The notes beneath the pieces are model-generated. The model was not told where the DNA came from and did no database searches. It worked only from the letters and a program-made list of their open reading frames with translations. Positions 42,324-50,310 of a DNA stretch of 64,000 bases are shown here, in pieces. Numbering within the stretch: the first letter of the stretch is position 1; the number at the start of each line of letters is the position of its first letter. The stretch spans positions 62,001 through 126,000 of the forward strand of contig JAPLAU010000026.1 in assembly GCA_026393115.1 (NCBI GenBank), read 5' to 3'. The stretch is from Actinomycetota bacterium. Its GTDB lineage: Bacteria; Actinomycetota; Actinomycetes; S36-B12; CAIYMF01. A program made the position numbers and the translations under genes.

Positions 42324-43244
42324 TCAGCGGGGCAGTACCACCACGAAATCCTTCTTGTTGGGTGTCTTGCCCGAGTAACGCGATGGCTCATCGCGCACCA
42401 ACGGATCGATGCGCTTTCCGGTTCCGTCGCTGTAGGTGTACGCGCTGGGCCACCAATTGTTGATGTCGAGTTCCATGGCTCGCACCGCGCCCGCGTGCTT
42501 CAACGCCGTGGCGAGGTCACCCGCTTTCGACTCGTAACTGAACGCGTAGATGACGGTGCCATCTTTGGTGACTCCGAGTGCACTGCGTTCGCCCGGGCAC
42601 CGTCGATGAGCTTCGGGGTTGGTACCCAACAGCCCCCAGTCGTCGCATCCGTTGTGACCGTCGGTGCGGTCGTTGCCGTTGTCGATCAGCAAGGTGAGGT
42701 TTTGTCGGATGACGCGGTATTGCGAAGGATCCTGGCCGTTCCACTTGATGACATCGAGTTGCCCATCGGGTGTGATCACCATCGTGGCTGCGCCATCGAC
42801 GAGGTCGGCGTACGTTTTGTCGCGGAAGGTGTAGCCGCCCTCGGCGTGCTGCAGCATGAAGGCGCCGTTGAACGCCGCCAGCATCTTCTTGCGGTACGTG
42901 TCCGGAGCGTCTTTGGATGCGACGTAACCCCCGGGACTTTCGGTACCCGGTACGTAGCGGAACGACACCTTGCTGGGGTTCATCGTCAGCAAACTCACGT
43001 CGCGCCCGTTTGCGGTGACGTGGGTGACCTTGACGGCCGGGCCGCTGCTTTCAGCGGGTTTCGTCGGCGTGCTGTGGGGTGTGGCGCTTGCGGATTCGCT
43101 CGCGGTGACTGGTTTGGCGCCGTCGTCGGTGGCAGTGGCTTTGGGCTTCGCTGTGGTCGAGGCAGCGGGAGCGGAATCGCTGCTGCACGCTGCGAGGAAG
43201 AAAGCGGGCGCAGCAATCAGGGCGATTGCCGCAATCTTCCGCAT
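42324..43244 (-). CDS. Phosphodiester-glycosidase-like (NAGPA) lipoprotein
   Basis: 306 residues. Lipoprotein signal peptide with lipobox LAAC (Cys near 20), a Ser/Thr/Pro/Ala-rich tether (about 22-72), then a NAGPA/DUF2233-type domain: FNGAFMLQHAEGGYTFRDKTY, ALGVTKDGTVIYAFSYES, MELDINNWWPSAYTY. The fold is shared with phosphodiester glycosidases acting on exopolysaccharides or wall sugars. It is anchored to the outer face of the membrane. Start placed by TACTCT six bases upstream. Confidence 0.8.
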   Translation of the reverse strand: MRKIAAIALIAAPAFFLAACSSDSAPAASTTAKPKATATDDGAKPVTASESASATPHSTPTKPAESSGPAVKVTHVTANGRDVSLLTMNPSKVSFRYVPGTESPGGYVASKDAPDTYRKKMLAAFNGAFMLQHAEGGYTFRDKTYADLVDGAATMVITPDGQLDVIKWNGQDPSQYRVIRQNLTLLIDNGNDRTDGHNGCDDWGLLGTNPEAHRRCPGERSALGVTKDGTVIYAFSYESKAGDLATALKHAGAVRAMELDINNWWPSAYTYSDGTGKRIDPLVRDEPSRYSGKTPNKKDFVVVLPR

Positions 43245-43256
43245 GAGTCAAGAGTA
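43245..43256 (-). promoter_or_regulatory. -10 box of a leaderless promoter
   Basis: TACTCT (43256-43251 on the minus strand), six bases, then ATG at 43244. Confidence 0.55.
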
Positions 43257-43287
43257 CGTTGCCGGGTACGGGCCTTGAGCCAGCGGC

Positions 43288-44799
43288 CTAGGCGGATCCG
43301 GTGGTGTTGGTCGACGGAAGGTTCAGCGAGGCGAGGTTGGGCTCGGCGGGGTGCTGCTCGCCCATCGGCCCCTTCGCCATTTCGGTGAGCACATTGTTGG
43401 TGACAGTACCCACGAATTTCGCGCTACTGGTGGGGACATTGAGTGACATGCCCTTCAAGATCCAGCCCATGCTCCCGGTGGTGAAAACTCCGGCGCCGGA
43501 AGGCACGGTGTAGTACGACGACGTCGACCACGTGCTTTCCTTACCGCACTTCGTGGCCGATTTCGCGACTACCTGAAGGGTGGCAGGAGTGCCTTTGACG
43601 GGGTAAGCGCGATCGACCTCGACGGCTACGATTCCGTCGTAGGTGGAACCCTTCTTGGCCCCAGTGTTGGCGAAGAGAAAGAACGATGGATCAAGCACGG
43701 TGTAGGTGCCCTTGGCGGGGTAGCACTCGTACATTTGCCCGGTCATCAGCCGCTCGGGCCGACCGATGTCGCGGAAGTGCACGGTGGCTTCCTTACCCTT
43801 GACTGGATCCTTGGCCTGCGACTTGTAGATGTCGATGAGGCGGTTAGGCCCGGTCGGTGATTCGCGAAGACGCACCTGCCAGTAACTGATGTTGGCGCCC
43901 AGGAACGCGAGGTTGGTGCCGGCGTCGCGTGCGGTCTCGACAGCATCGCGTTCGGATGCGGTCCAGTATTCGTCGTGGCCGAGTGACACGTAGCCCAGTG
44001 CTCCGTCGAGCAGGCCGGGGCGCGTGGCAACGTCGAGTGTGGTGACATACGAAAGTGGAATGCCGAGGCGCTCGGCACGCAGTACCACCGGGTTCTCGTA
44101 ACTCAGATACTTCCCGGTGCCTTTACCCATCACGTAGGGACGGTCAAAACTCACGGCGTATTCGCGATTCTTGAGGCCGCCTTGCTCATCGTCGGTGTAG
44201 GCCGACTTTCCACCCCAGGTGTTGTACGCCTGCCACGTGAGGTTCGACATTGCGAGTACGACCGTGCCCTTGGTCGACTCCGACCGCACGATGAGTGGAA
44301 TGTACGAGGCGCTTCCGTCAGTTGCCGCGAGTTTGAACAGGTAGACGCCCGGCGTCCATCCATCGGTGGATACTTTCGTGCTCGGCTTCCACGTGGCCGA
44401 CGTGCTGCGCGTCTTGGAATCAGTGGTGGTGGCCTGTTGACGCGTGCCGGTGAGCGTGCCCGACTTCCAGACGCGTAGTGCGCCTGACTTTGCCTTGCCG
44501 CTCATGCGGTAGGCCTTCACGGTGTAGGTCTTCGTGGGGCTGCTGACATAGAGGGTTACGGGTTCGCCGGGCAGCACGCTGTCGGTGTTGGCGAATCCTT
44601 CGATGCCTTTGCGACCTCGGTACTGGACCTTCGACACTTTCCACGTGGCGTCGTCGACGGCCTTCACCGGGCTGCCGGTGGGGCCGACTGTCGTCACGCT
44701 TTCGGACGTTACTGGCGTTGGACTCGACCCTGAGCACGCGGCGAGACTCACGGCGAGCAGCATGCTCGCGGTGAGGGCAGGGAGAGATCGCACGCGCAT
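43288..44799 (-). CDS. Lipoprotein with N,N-dimethylformamidase-beta-like domain
   Basis: 503 residues from ATG 44799. Lipoprotein signal MRVRSLPALTASMLLAVSLAACS (lipobox LAAC). An Ig-like region (about 55-155, TLYVSSPTKTYTVKAYRM) is followed by a DMFase-large-subunit-like domain: SNLTWQAYNTWGGKSAY, SFDRPY, GYVSLGHDEYWTASERDAVETARDAGTNLAFLGAN. Family members include formamidase subunits and unknown extracellular proteins, so enzymatic activity is unproven. The reading frame continues far upstream, but 44799 is chosen because the lipobox signal begins there and TACCGT stands six bases before it. Confidence 0.8.
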   Translation of the reverse strand: MRVRSLPALTASMLLAVSLAACSGSSPTPVTSESVTTVGPTGSPVKAVDDATWKVSKVQYRGRKGIEGFANTDSVLPGEPVTLYVSSPTKTYTVKAYRMSGKAKSGALRVWKSGTLTGTRQQATTTDSKTRSTSATWKPSTKVSTDGWTPGVYLFKLAATDGSASYIPLIVRSESTKGTVVLAMSNLTWQAYNTWGGKSAYTDDEQGGLKNREYAVSFDRPYVMGKGTGKYLSYENPVVLRAERLGIPLSYVTTLDVATRPGLLDGALGYVSLGHDEYWTASERDAVETARDAGTNLAFLGANISYWQVRLRESPTGPNRLIDIYKSQAKDPVKGKEATVHFRDIGRPERLMTGQMYECYPAKGTYTVLDPSFFLFANTGAKKGSTYDGIVAVEVDRAYPVKGTPATLQVVAKSATKCGKESTWSTSSYYTVPSGAGVFTTGSMGWILKGMSLNVPTSSAKFVGTVTNNVLTEMAKGPMGEQHPAEPNLASLNLPSTNTTGSA

Positions 44800-44811
44800 G
44801 AGTCCACGGTA
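44800..44811 (-). promoter_or_regulatory. -10 box of a leaderless promoter
   Basis: TACCGT (44811-44806 on the minus strand), six bases, then ATG at 44799. Divergent from the box at 44863. Confidence 0.6.
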
Positions 44812-44862
44812 CGGTGCGCACTGTTGCGCCGATGGAAGTGCCCGCCGCGACGGCGATTCGCC

Positions 44863-44874
44863 TAGGGTGACGGC
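44863..44874 (+). promoter_or_regulatory. -10 box of a leaderless promoter
   Basis: TAGGGT at 44863-44868, six bases, then ATG at 44875. Confidence 0.6.
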
Positions 44875-45948
44875 ATGACCTCGCAGAAGCCGATTCGTAC
44901 TGTCCTGTTTGGCTATGGGTTGGGCGGCCGACTGTTTCATGCACCGTTCTTGAGTGCCTTGCCTGAGTTCAGCCTCGATGCTGTGGTGACGGCTAACGCT
45001 GAGCGTGCTGCTGCGGCGGTTGACGACCACGGAGCACGTGTGCTCGGGTCGGCCGACGACGTGCGGTCGCGAGCCGGTGAGTTTGACCTGGCAGTCATCA
45101 GTACCGGAAACGCGGCGCACGTCGAGTTGGCGACGGCCGCGCTTGAGCAGGGCCTTGACGTGGTGGTCGACAAGCCGCTCTGCGGTGATGCCGCAACCGG
45201 CCGAGTTCTCGCTGAATTGGCGCGTGAGCGCGGACGGTTGTTGGTGACTTTCCAAAACCGCCGGTGGGATGGCGACTTCCTGACGTTGCAGCAACTCATC
45301 GCCGAGGGTGATTTGGGAGACGTACATCGTTTCGAATCACGTTTCGAACGCTTTCGACCAGTGCCGAAGGCCGGATTCCGAGAGTCGGCAGACCCGGCAG
45401 ATCTTGGCGGTTTGTTGTACGACCTTGGCAGTCACCTGCTCGATCAGGCCTTGGTGCTGTTGGGTCCTGCGACCCATGTGTACACCGAACTTGCTGCACG
45501 TCGGCCTGGTGTCGTGGTTGACGATGATGTGTTCGTGGCAGTCACACACACAAACGGTGCGGTGAGTCATCACTGGATGTCAGTGATGGCCGCGGCGTTG
45601 GGCCCGCGCCTGCGGGCGCTGGGTTCGCGGGGAGCCTACGTCATCAACAGCCTCGACCCGCAGGAAGAGGCGCTGCGCATGAATCCGCGCGGTGTGCCTG
45701 CGCCCGGCAACGGGCTTCCGTGGGGAGTTCGTGAAGACGAAGAGAACGGTTGGCTCTATACGCACCATGCCGGTCGCATCATCGAAACTCTTCCGGGCGA
45801 CTACCGAAAGTTCTGGACCGGCCTTGCGGCGGCTCTCACCGAGGGAGCACCATCGCCAGTTCCGATCGAGCAGACGATCTCATTGCTCGAACTCATTGAT
45901 GCCGTGCGCGAATCAGCGCGGCTCGGTGAGGTAGTTGCGCTGGGTTGA
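44875..45948 (+). CDS. Gfo/Idh/MocA family oxidoreductase
   Basis: 357 residues. Rossmann domain (about 1-125) with VLFGYGLGGRLFHAPF, AVISTGNAAHVELATAAL and VDKPLCGDAATG (the conserved EKP-like lysine). The C-terminal alpha/beta domain includes NRRWDGDFLTLQQLI and DLGGLLYDLGSHLLDQAL with the usual catalytic Asp/His region. It oxidises or reduces a sugar or cyclitol with NAD(P); YdgJ/scyllo-inositol-like. Monocistronic, probably leaderless. Confidence 0.9.
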   Translation: MTSQKPIRTVLFGYGLGGRLFHAPFLSALPEFSLDAVVTANAERAAAAVDDHGARVLGSADDVRSRAGEFDLAVISTGNAAHVELATAALEQGLDVVVDKPLCGDAATGRVLAELARERGRLLVTFQNRRWDGDFLTLQQLIAEGDLGDVHRFESRFERFRPVPKAGFRESADPADLGGLLYDLGSHLLDQALVLLGPATHVYTELAARRPGVVVDDDVFVAVTHTNGAVSHHWMSVMAAALGPRLRALGSRGAYVINSLDPQEEALRMNPRGVPAPGNGLPWGVREDEENGWLYTHHAGRIIETLPGDYRKFWTGLAAALTEGAPSPVPIEQTISLLELIDAVRESARLGEVVALG

Positions 45949-45954
45949 TGTCGC

Positions 45955-46995
45955 TCAGGCGAAGGTCGCGGCGTCGATCACGAAGCGGTAGCGCACGTCG
46001 CCCCGCACGACTCGGTTCCACGCGTCGTCGATCTGGTCGGAACCGATGAGTTCAATGTCGGCCCCGAGCGAGCGTGATGCTGCGAAGTCGAGCATCTCCT
46101 GAGTTTGCGCAATTCCGCCGATGTTCGAACCAGCAAGTGATCGGCGAGCCGTCGCCAGCATGCCGAGGTTCAAACTCACCTCTCCTTCGGGCAAGCCGAC
46201 ATTCACCATGGTGCCATCGACATCGAGCAGACCAAGGTAGGCGTTGAGGTCGCTGACCTCAGACATGGTGTTGAGGATGAGGTCAAAGCTTCCGCGCAAC
46301 TTCTTGAACGCGGTGCCATCGGCCATGGCTGATGACTGATCGGCGCCGAGCCGGAGGGCGTCTTCGGCCTTGGCGTCAGTGCGGGTGAGGGCCGTGACTT
46401 CGCAGCCCATGGCGTGGGCGAGCTTGAGTGCCATGTGACCGAGTCCGCCGATTCCTGCGACAGCGACGCGTGTGCCCGGGCCGGCGTTCCAGTGCTTCAA
46501 CGGCGAGTACATCGTGATTCCGGCGCAGAGCAGAGGTGCGGCGACATCGAGAGCGAGGGCATCAGGGATGCGGAGCACGAAGCCCTCGGTGACGACGATG
46601 TGGGTGCTGTATCCGCCCTGGGTGATGATGCCGTCTTTGCCACGCGAGTTGTACGTGAACACACCCTTGCGGCAGTACTGCTGCTTGTCGGCGAGGCAGT
46701 GGCGGCACTCACCGCACGAATCGACCATGCATCCGACTCCGACGCGATCGCCTACCGCGAACTTGGTGACCTCGGCTCCGACTGCTTCCACCACTCCGGC
46801 GATTTCATGGCCGGGAACGAAGGGGTATTCGATCGTGCCCCACTCCTCGCGCGCGGTGTGAATGTCGGAGTGGCAGATTCCGGTGTACGCGATAGCGATG
46901 CGCACATCGAGGGGACCCACGTCGCGACGTTCGATCGTGGTGGGTGCGAAGGGATCGCGAGGGCCAGCGGTGGCGTACGCAGAGACGGTAGGCAT
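45955..46995 (-). CDS. Zinc-dependent NAD(P)H alcohol dehydrogenase (CAD/YahK type)
   Basis: 346 residues. Catalytic zinc ligands in GICHSDIH and [12 protein letters not shown], structural zinc cysteines in [21 protein letters not shown], nucleotide motif [13 protein letters not shown]. It is the broad aldehyde reductase/cinnamyl alcohol dehydrogenase group. The C-terminal part has the usual [17 protein letters not shown]. Divergent from the TIGR03085 gene across a 35-base gap. TACAGT lies seven bases before the ATG. Confidence 0.93.
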   Translation of the reverse strand: MPTVSAYATAGPRDPFAPTTIERRDVGPLDVRIAIAYTGICHSDIHTAREEWGTIEYPFVPGHEIAGVVEAVGAEVTKFAVGDRVGVGCMVDSCGECRHCLADKQQYCRKGVFTYNSRGKDGIITQGGYSTHIVVTEGFVLRIPDALALDVAAPLLCAGITMYSPLKHWNAGPGTRVAVAGIGGLGHMALKLAHAMGCEVTALTRTDAKAEDALRLGADQSSAMADGTAFKKLRGSFDLILNTMSEVSDLNAYLGLLDVDGTMVNVGLPEGEVSLNLGMLATARRSLAGSNIGGIAQTQEMLDFAASRSLGADIELIGSDQIDDAWNRVVRGDVRYRFVIDAATFA

Positions 46996-47030
46996 GCCTC
47001 TTACTGTAGGGGGGCCTTAGTGTGGAGCGC
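46996..47030. promoter_or_regulatory. Divergent leaderless promoter pair
   Basis: Minus strand TACAGT (47008-47003) lies 7 bases before ATG 46995. Plus strand TAGTGT (47018-47023) lies 7 bases before ATG 47031. The whole gap is only 35 bases, too short for two conventional leaders. Confidence 0.5.
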
Positions 47031-47666
47031 ATGACGACCTTGGCTCGCACCGAACGCATCGCATTGGCCGATCTCATGTTGGAGGTGGGCCCAGATGCTC
47101 CGACCTTGAGCGGTGACTGGACCACGCGCGATTTGGCGGCTCACTTGATCCTTCGCGAGGGCCGCCCCGATGCCGCGGTGGGCATCGTGGCCGGTCCTTT
47201 CGCTTCGTATACCGCGAAGGTGCAGACGCAGATTGCAGCGAAGCCGTGGGGCGACATGGTGGAGACGTTGCGCAACGGTCCGCCTCGATGGTCGCCGCAA
47301 TCAATTGGGCGACTCGACGCTGAAAGCAACACCGTCGAGTACTTCGTGCATCACGAGGATGTGCGTCGTTGCATTGACGGGTGGCAGGTGCGCGAGTTGA
47401 CGAGTGACGAGATTGTGCAGTTGTGGCCGCGGATGAAGCGCATGGCCAAGCTGGTGGTGCGCAAGTCACCGGTTGGCATCGTGGTGGTTCCGAGCGATGG
47501 ACCCGATGCGGGCGCCAACATTCGGCTCAAGGACGGTGACCGCGACGTGGTGGTTTCGGGGCCATCGAGTGAGTTGTCTCTCGCCATTTTCGGGCGGGTG
47601 ACGCAGGGGCTGACCTTCGAGGGATCAGTGGCCGATATCGAGGCGTTTGGGTCCTTCCCGCGGTAA
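47031..47666 (+). CDS. TIGR03085 family metal-binding protein
   Basis: 211 residues of the DinB/mycothiol maleylpyruvate isomerase fold. LSGDWTTRDLAAHLILREGRPD supplies the first His, and EYFVHHEDVRRC supplies the His-His-Glu pair of the usual metal site. The C-terminus carries an SCP2-like strand region (VVVSGPSSELSLAIFGR). Actinobacteria-specific, function not established, possibly mycothiol-dependent. ATG 47031 is preferred over GTG 47022 because TAGTGT precedes it. Confidence 0.85.
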   Translation: MTTLARTERIALADLMLEVGPDAPTLSGDWTTRDLAAHLILREGRPDAAVGIVAGPFASYTAKVQTQIAAKPWGDMVETLRNGPPRWSPQSIGRLDAESNTVEYFVHHEDVRRCIDGWQVRELTSDEIVQLWPRMKRMAKLVVRKSPVGIVVVPSDGPDAGANIRLKDGDRDVVVSGPSSELSLAIFGRVTQGLTFEGSVADIEAFGSFPR

Positions 47667-47757
47667 CTTCCCGGCTGTTTTCGCGGCCGGCAGGCGAGGA
47701 TGGGATAGTAAGTGTCGGCAGCGGTGAGGAGTATCGATCCGCGGCCGAGTACCACCA

Positions 47758-47845
47758 GGAGGGCTCGCATAGTGGCCTAGTGCGGCGGTCTTGAAAACCG
47801 CTGTTGGGTGATCCCCAACCGAGAGTTCGAATCTCTCGCCCTCCG
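47758..47845 (+). tRNA. tRNA-Ser (UGA)
   Basis: 88 bases. Acceptor GGAGGGC pairs with GCCCTCC. Anticodon arm GCGGT-CTTGAAA-ACCGC has anticodon TGA. The long variable arm (TGTTGGGTGATCCCCAACC region) is diagnostic of serine, and the T arm is GAGAG-TTCGAAT-CTCTC. Discriminator G, CCA not encoded. Confidence 0.96.
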
Positions 47846-47860
47846 CCCCGCGCACCCCCC

Positions 47861-47930
47861 TTTCCCGCCTTCCTTTCCCGCCTCCCTTTCCCGCCTCCCT
47901 TTCCCGCCTCCCTTTCCCGCCTCCCTTTCC
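47861..47930. repeat. 12-bp pyrimidine tandem repeat
   Basis: About six copies of TTTCCCGCCTCC directly after tRNA-Ser. Similar C/T tracts precede other repeat elements here (10757-10785; 32607-32650). Confidence 0.8.
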
Positions 47931-47946
47931 CCAACCCCCCATTCGC

Positions 47947-47989
47947 ATCGGGGGCACCCAAGCGCGCACCTAGCGCGTTTACGCGCCCC
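47947..47989 (+). repeat. 43-bp dispersed element, copy 2
   Basis: Begins ATCGGGGGCACCC, ends TTTACGCGCCCC. Identical to copy 3. Contains GCGC-ACCTA-GCGC and outer GGGG/CCCC arms. Confidence 0.9.
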
Positions 47990-48001
47990 ACCCCCTTCCG
48001 C

Positions 48002-48044
48002 ATCGGGGGCACCCAAGCGCGCACCTAGCGCGTTTACGCGCCCC
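48002..48044 (+). repeat. 43-bp dispersed element, copy 3
   Basis: Identical to copy 2 and 55 bases downstream of it in the same orientation, separated by CACCCCCTTCCGC. Confidence 0.9.
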
Positions 48045-48175
48045 ACAGTTGGCGTGGTGGGCCAGTCGAATCTGAGAAACAAGTGGACACGGTGGTTTCC
48101 TAGCCTCAAAGAGCAGCAAACAGCGAAGATCGCAGAACCTGAGGTGCTGCACCGGCGCGCGGCGCACTGCGCGTT

Positions 48176-48218
48176 GGGGCGTCTGGGCGCGCTAGGTGCG
48201 CGCTTGGGTGCCCCCGAT
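48176..48218 (-). repeat. 43-bp dispersed element, copy 4 (inverted)
   Basis: Read on the minus strand it matches copy 1 (ATCGGGGGCACCC...AGACGCCCC) except for one base. Together with copies 2 and 3 it makes a long-range inverted pair. Confidence 0.9.
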
Positions 48219-48276
48219 GGCAAAAGGAGTCGGGCGTCGAGGGAGGGGGGTAGAGGAGGGGTTCGAGGAGGAGGGG

Positions 48277-50310
48277 TTAGAGGAGGCGGGCGTCCAGAGC
48301 GAGGGCTCCGACAGGCCTCACCAGCAGAGGGTTCACTTCGACGTCGGTCAATTCCGGATGCGCCGCTGCCACTTCGGTAATGGTCGAGATCACGGCCGCG
48401 GCAGCCGCCACATCAACCGGGGGTCGCCCACGAGCACCGGCCAGCAGTGCCGCGCCGCGCAGTGAACGCAGCAGGCGCTCGGCGTGCGTGGCCGATACGG
48501 GAGCCAGCGCGGTAGCCACGTCGTGAATGACCTCGGTGTACACGCCGCCGAGCCCGACCATCGCCACCGGACCAAATCGCAGATCACGCCGTACCCCAAC
48601 AATGATCTCAACTCCATCGGTGAGGTCGGCCATCTCGTCAATCGAACATGCGGGCGGCGCAAGTCGCGCCATGACGTCGTCGTAGGCGGCAAGAAGTTCG
48701 TCAGCGTTCGCAATTGCAAGAATCACGCCACCGGAGTCTGACTTGTGCAGCAATCCGAGGGATTTCAACACAAGTGGAAAGGACAGTTCGCGTGCGGCGA
48801 CAAGTACCTCGTCACGCGACCGCACAGTTCGTGCTGTCGGAAATGGCACGCCAGCGGCGGCGAGTAGTACGCGCGCACTCGCGTAATCGGTGTCGGTGAC
48901 GGGAGGTGCTGGCGCCGGAATCACGGGAAGTGGGTCGAGAGCGCGTGGGGGGAGTGAGGCAGCGAGAGAACGTACTGCTCCCTCGATCGTGCGGTAGACG
49001 GCAATTCCGCCACGTCGCAGTTCGGTTGCCACTGCCGATTGCGGAAACATCGAGTGCACGGTCACTGCGCGGTCGAGACGACGCGCGATCTCGCCGAGCC
49101 GACGTGCGGTTGCGAGTTCCCGTTCATCAATTGCCTCGCTGTAGGCACCGTACCCACCGAAGTAGCCCGTCACCACCAGCGCATCGACTTCACCTGACGC
49201 CAACACTGCTTCGGCCACACTCGCGAAACAGGTGATGTCTTGCTCGCCGCCACCTGCAACGTCGATGGGATTCACCGTCGACGCCGAAGTTGGAAGGAAG
49301 GCCGCGGCGGCCGCGGCCACCTGCGCTGAAAGGTGCGGCACGGTGAGCCCCGCATGCTCAGCAACGTCGGCGGCAATTGATGCGTGGCCGCCACCGTCGG
49401 TGAGCACTGCCAGTCGTGGTCCTTGGGGGCGAGCCACTGCGCACAGTTGTGCCAGCACGTCGGCCATCTCAGTAGGAGTATGCACTCGTACGATGCCGGC
49501 TTCATGACACGCGGCGTCCACAACGTCAGACGACGAGACCATCGATCCGGTGTGCGACTGGGCCTGCCGTGCCGACGCTTCGCCAGCACCCACGGTCAGC
49601 AACACGACGGGCTTCCCTGCGTCGGTTGCCTGACGCGCCGCGTTGACAAATCGACGCCCATCGCGGAAGTCCTCGGCGTACACAGCGATGACGTCGGTGC
49701 CATCGTGACCGATACAGCCCAGTACTAAGTCAGCAGCCTCGAGATGTGCTTGATTACCCAGGGATGCAAAACGCGAGAACCCCATGCCGTGCTCGACCAG
49801 ATGAGCGGCTAGTTCCAACGACAAGTTGCCGCTCTGCGAAACGAACGCAACACGTCCGCTAGGAAGTGGGTTCGACGAAAGTTCGAGAACTGACCCCGCG
49901 TCGAAGACGCCGAGGCAGTTGGGTCCGAGAAGTACTGCGCCGGCATCGCGTACCCGTCGCGCCAGCGCTTCTTCGCGGCGTCGTCCGTCTGGACCGGATT
50001 CACCCAGACCAGTACTAATTCCGACGATAGCTGTGGCACCCATCGCGAGCGCATCGTCGACGGCCTGATCGATGGCGTCGGCCGGCACGGCGATGGCGGC
50101 CAAACCGACGGGTCCGGGAACATCGCGCACCGATCGGTAGGCAGGCTGGCCCAGGACCGTGTCAGCGCGTGCATTCACGAGGTAGACCGGCCGCGATCCC
50201 TTCAGTGCACCGACGGACAGCCAGTTGCCCCACTTCGCCGGATTGTCGCTGGCCCCGACGACGACGACCGACACTGGGTCGAAGAGAACGGTGAGATCGT
50301 GGTCGCTCAC
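48277..50310 (-). CDS. ADP-forming acetate/acyl-CoA ligase (fused subunits)
   Basis: 677 residues. CoA-binding domain (about 5-130, VVVVGASDNPAKWGN), succinyl-CoA-synthetase-like flavodoxin domains (about 140-440) with LLGPNCLGVFD and the probable phospho-His SHTGSMV, then an ATP-grasp domain (about 465-677, FPLVLKSLGLLHKSDSGGV). It interconverts acyl-CoA + ADP + Pi with acid + CoA + ATP. In this operon, probably the energy-conserving last step of amino-acid or keto-acid breakdown. The start overlaps the amino-acid dehydrogenase stop. Confidence 0.9.
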   Translation of the reverse strand: MSDHDLTVLFDPVSVVVVGASDNPAKWGNWLSVGALKGSRPVYLVNARADTVLGQPAYRSVRDVPGPVGLAAIAVPADAIDQAVDDALAMGATAIVGISTGLGESGPDGRRREEALARRVRDAGAVLLGPNCLGVFDAGSVLELSSNPLPSGRVAFVSQSGNLSLELAAHLVEHGMGFSRFASLGNQAHLEAADLVLGCIGHDGTDVIAVYAEDFRDGRRFVNAARQATDAGKPVVLLTVGAGEASARQAQSHTGSMVSSSDVVDAACHEAGIVRVHTPTEMADVLAQLCAVARPQGPRLAVLTDGGGHASIAADVAEHAGLTVPHLSAQVAAAAAAFLPTSASTVNPIDVAGGGEQDITCFASVAEAVLASGEVDALVVTGYFGGYGAYSEAIDERELATARRLGEIARRLDRAVTVHSMFPQSAVATELRRGGIAVYRTIEGAVRSLAASLPPRALDPLPVIPAPAPPVTDTDYASARVLLAAAGVPFPTARTVRSRDEVLVAARELSFPLVLKSLGLLHKSDSGGVILAIANADELLAAYDDVMARLAPPACSIDEMADLTDGVEIIVGVRRDLRFGPVAMVGLGGVYTEVIHDVATALAPVSATHAERLLRSLRGAALLAGARGRPPVDVAAAAAVISTITEVAAAHPELTDVEVNPLLVRPVGALALDARLL

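Larger units (their letters stand above)
47846..48276. other. Repeat cluster downstream of tRNA-Ser, no gene
   Basis: 431 bases with no credible coding sequence. It contains a 12-bp pyrimidine tandem repeat (47861-47930), two direct copies of the 43-bp element (47947-47989, 48002-48044), a unique stretch (48045-48175), one inverted copy (48176-48218), then a purine-rich tract GAGGAGGGGTT running to the next gene. Confidence 0.7.

Noticed and set aside
44800-45327. N-terminal extension of the dimethylformamidase-like lipoprotein
   Set aside because: The frame is open back to 45327, but it is antisense to the Gfo/Idh/MocA gene; the lipoprotein signal and the -10 box place the start at 44799.
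47758-48276. Prophage or genomic island at tRNA-Ser
   Set aside because: No integrase, no phage gene and no duplicated tRNA end in the window; the next genes are metabolic.
47527-48380. Open frames across the tRNA-Ser and repeat cluster
   Set aside because: The translations are made of tandem repeats (GKGRRERE, RGHPSAHLA) and run through a tRNA gene.
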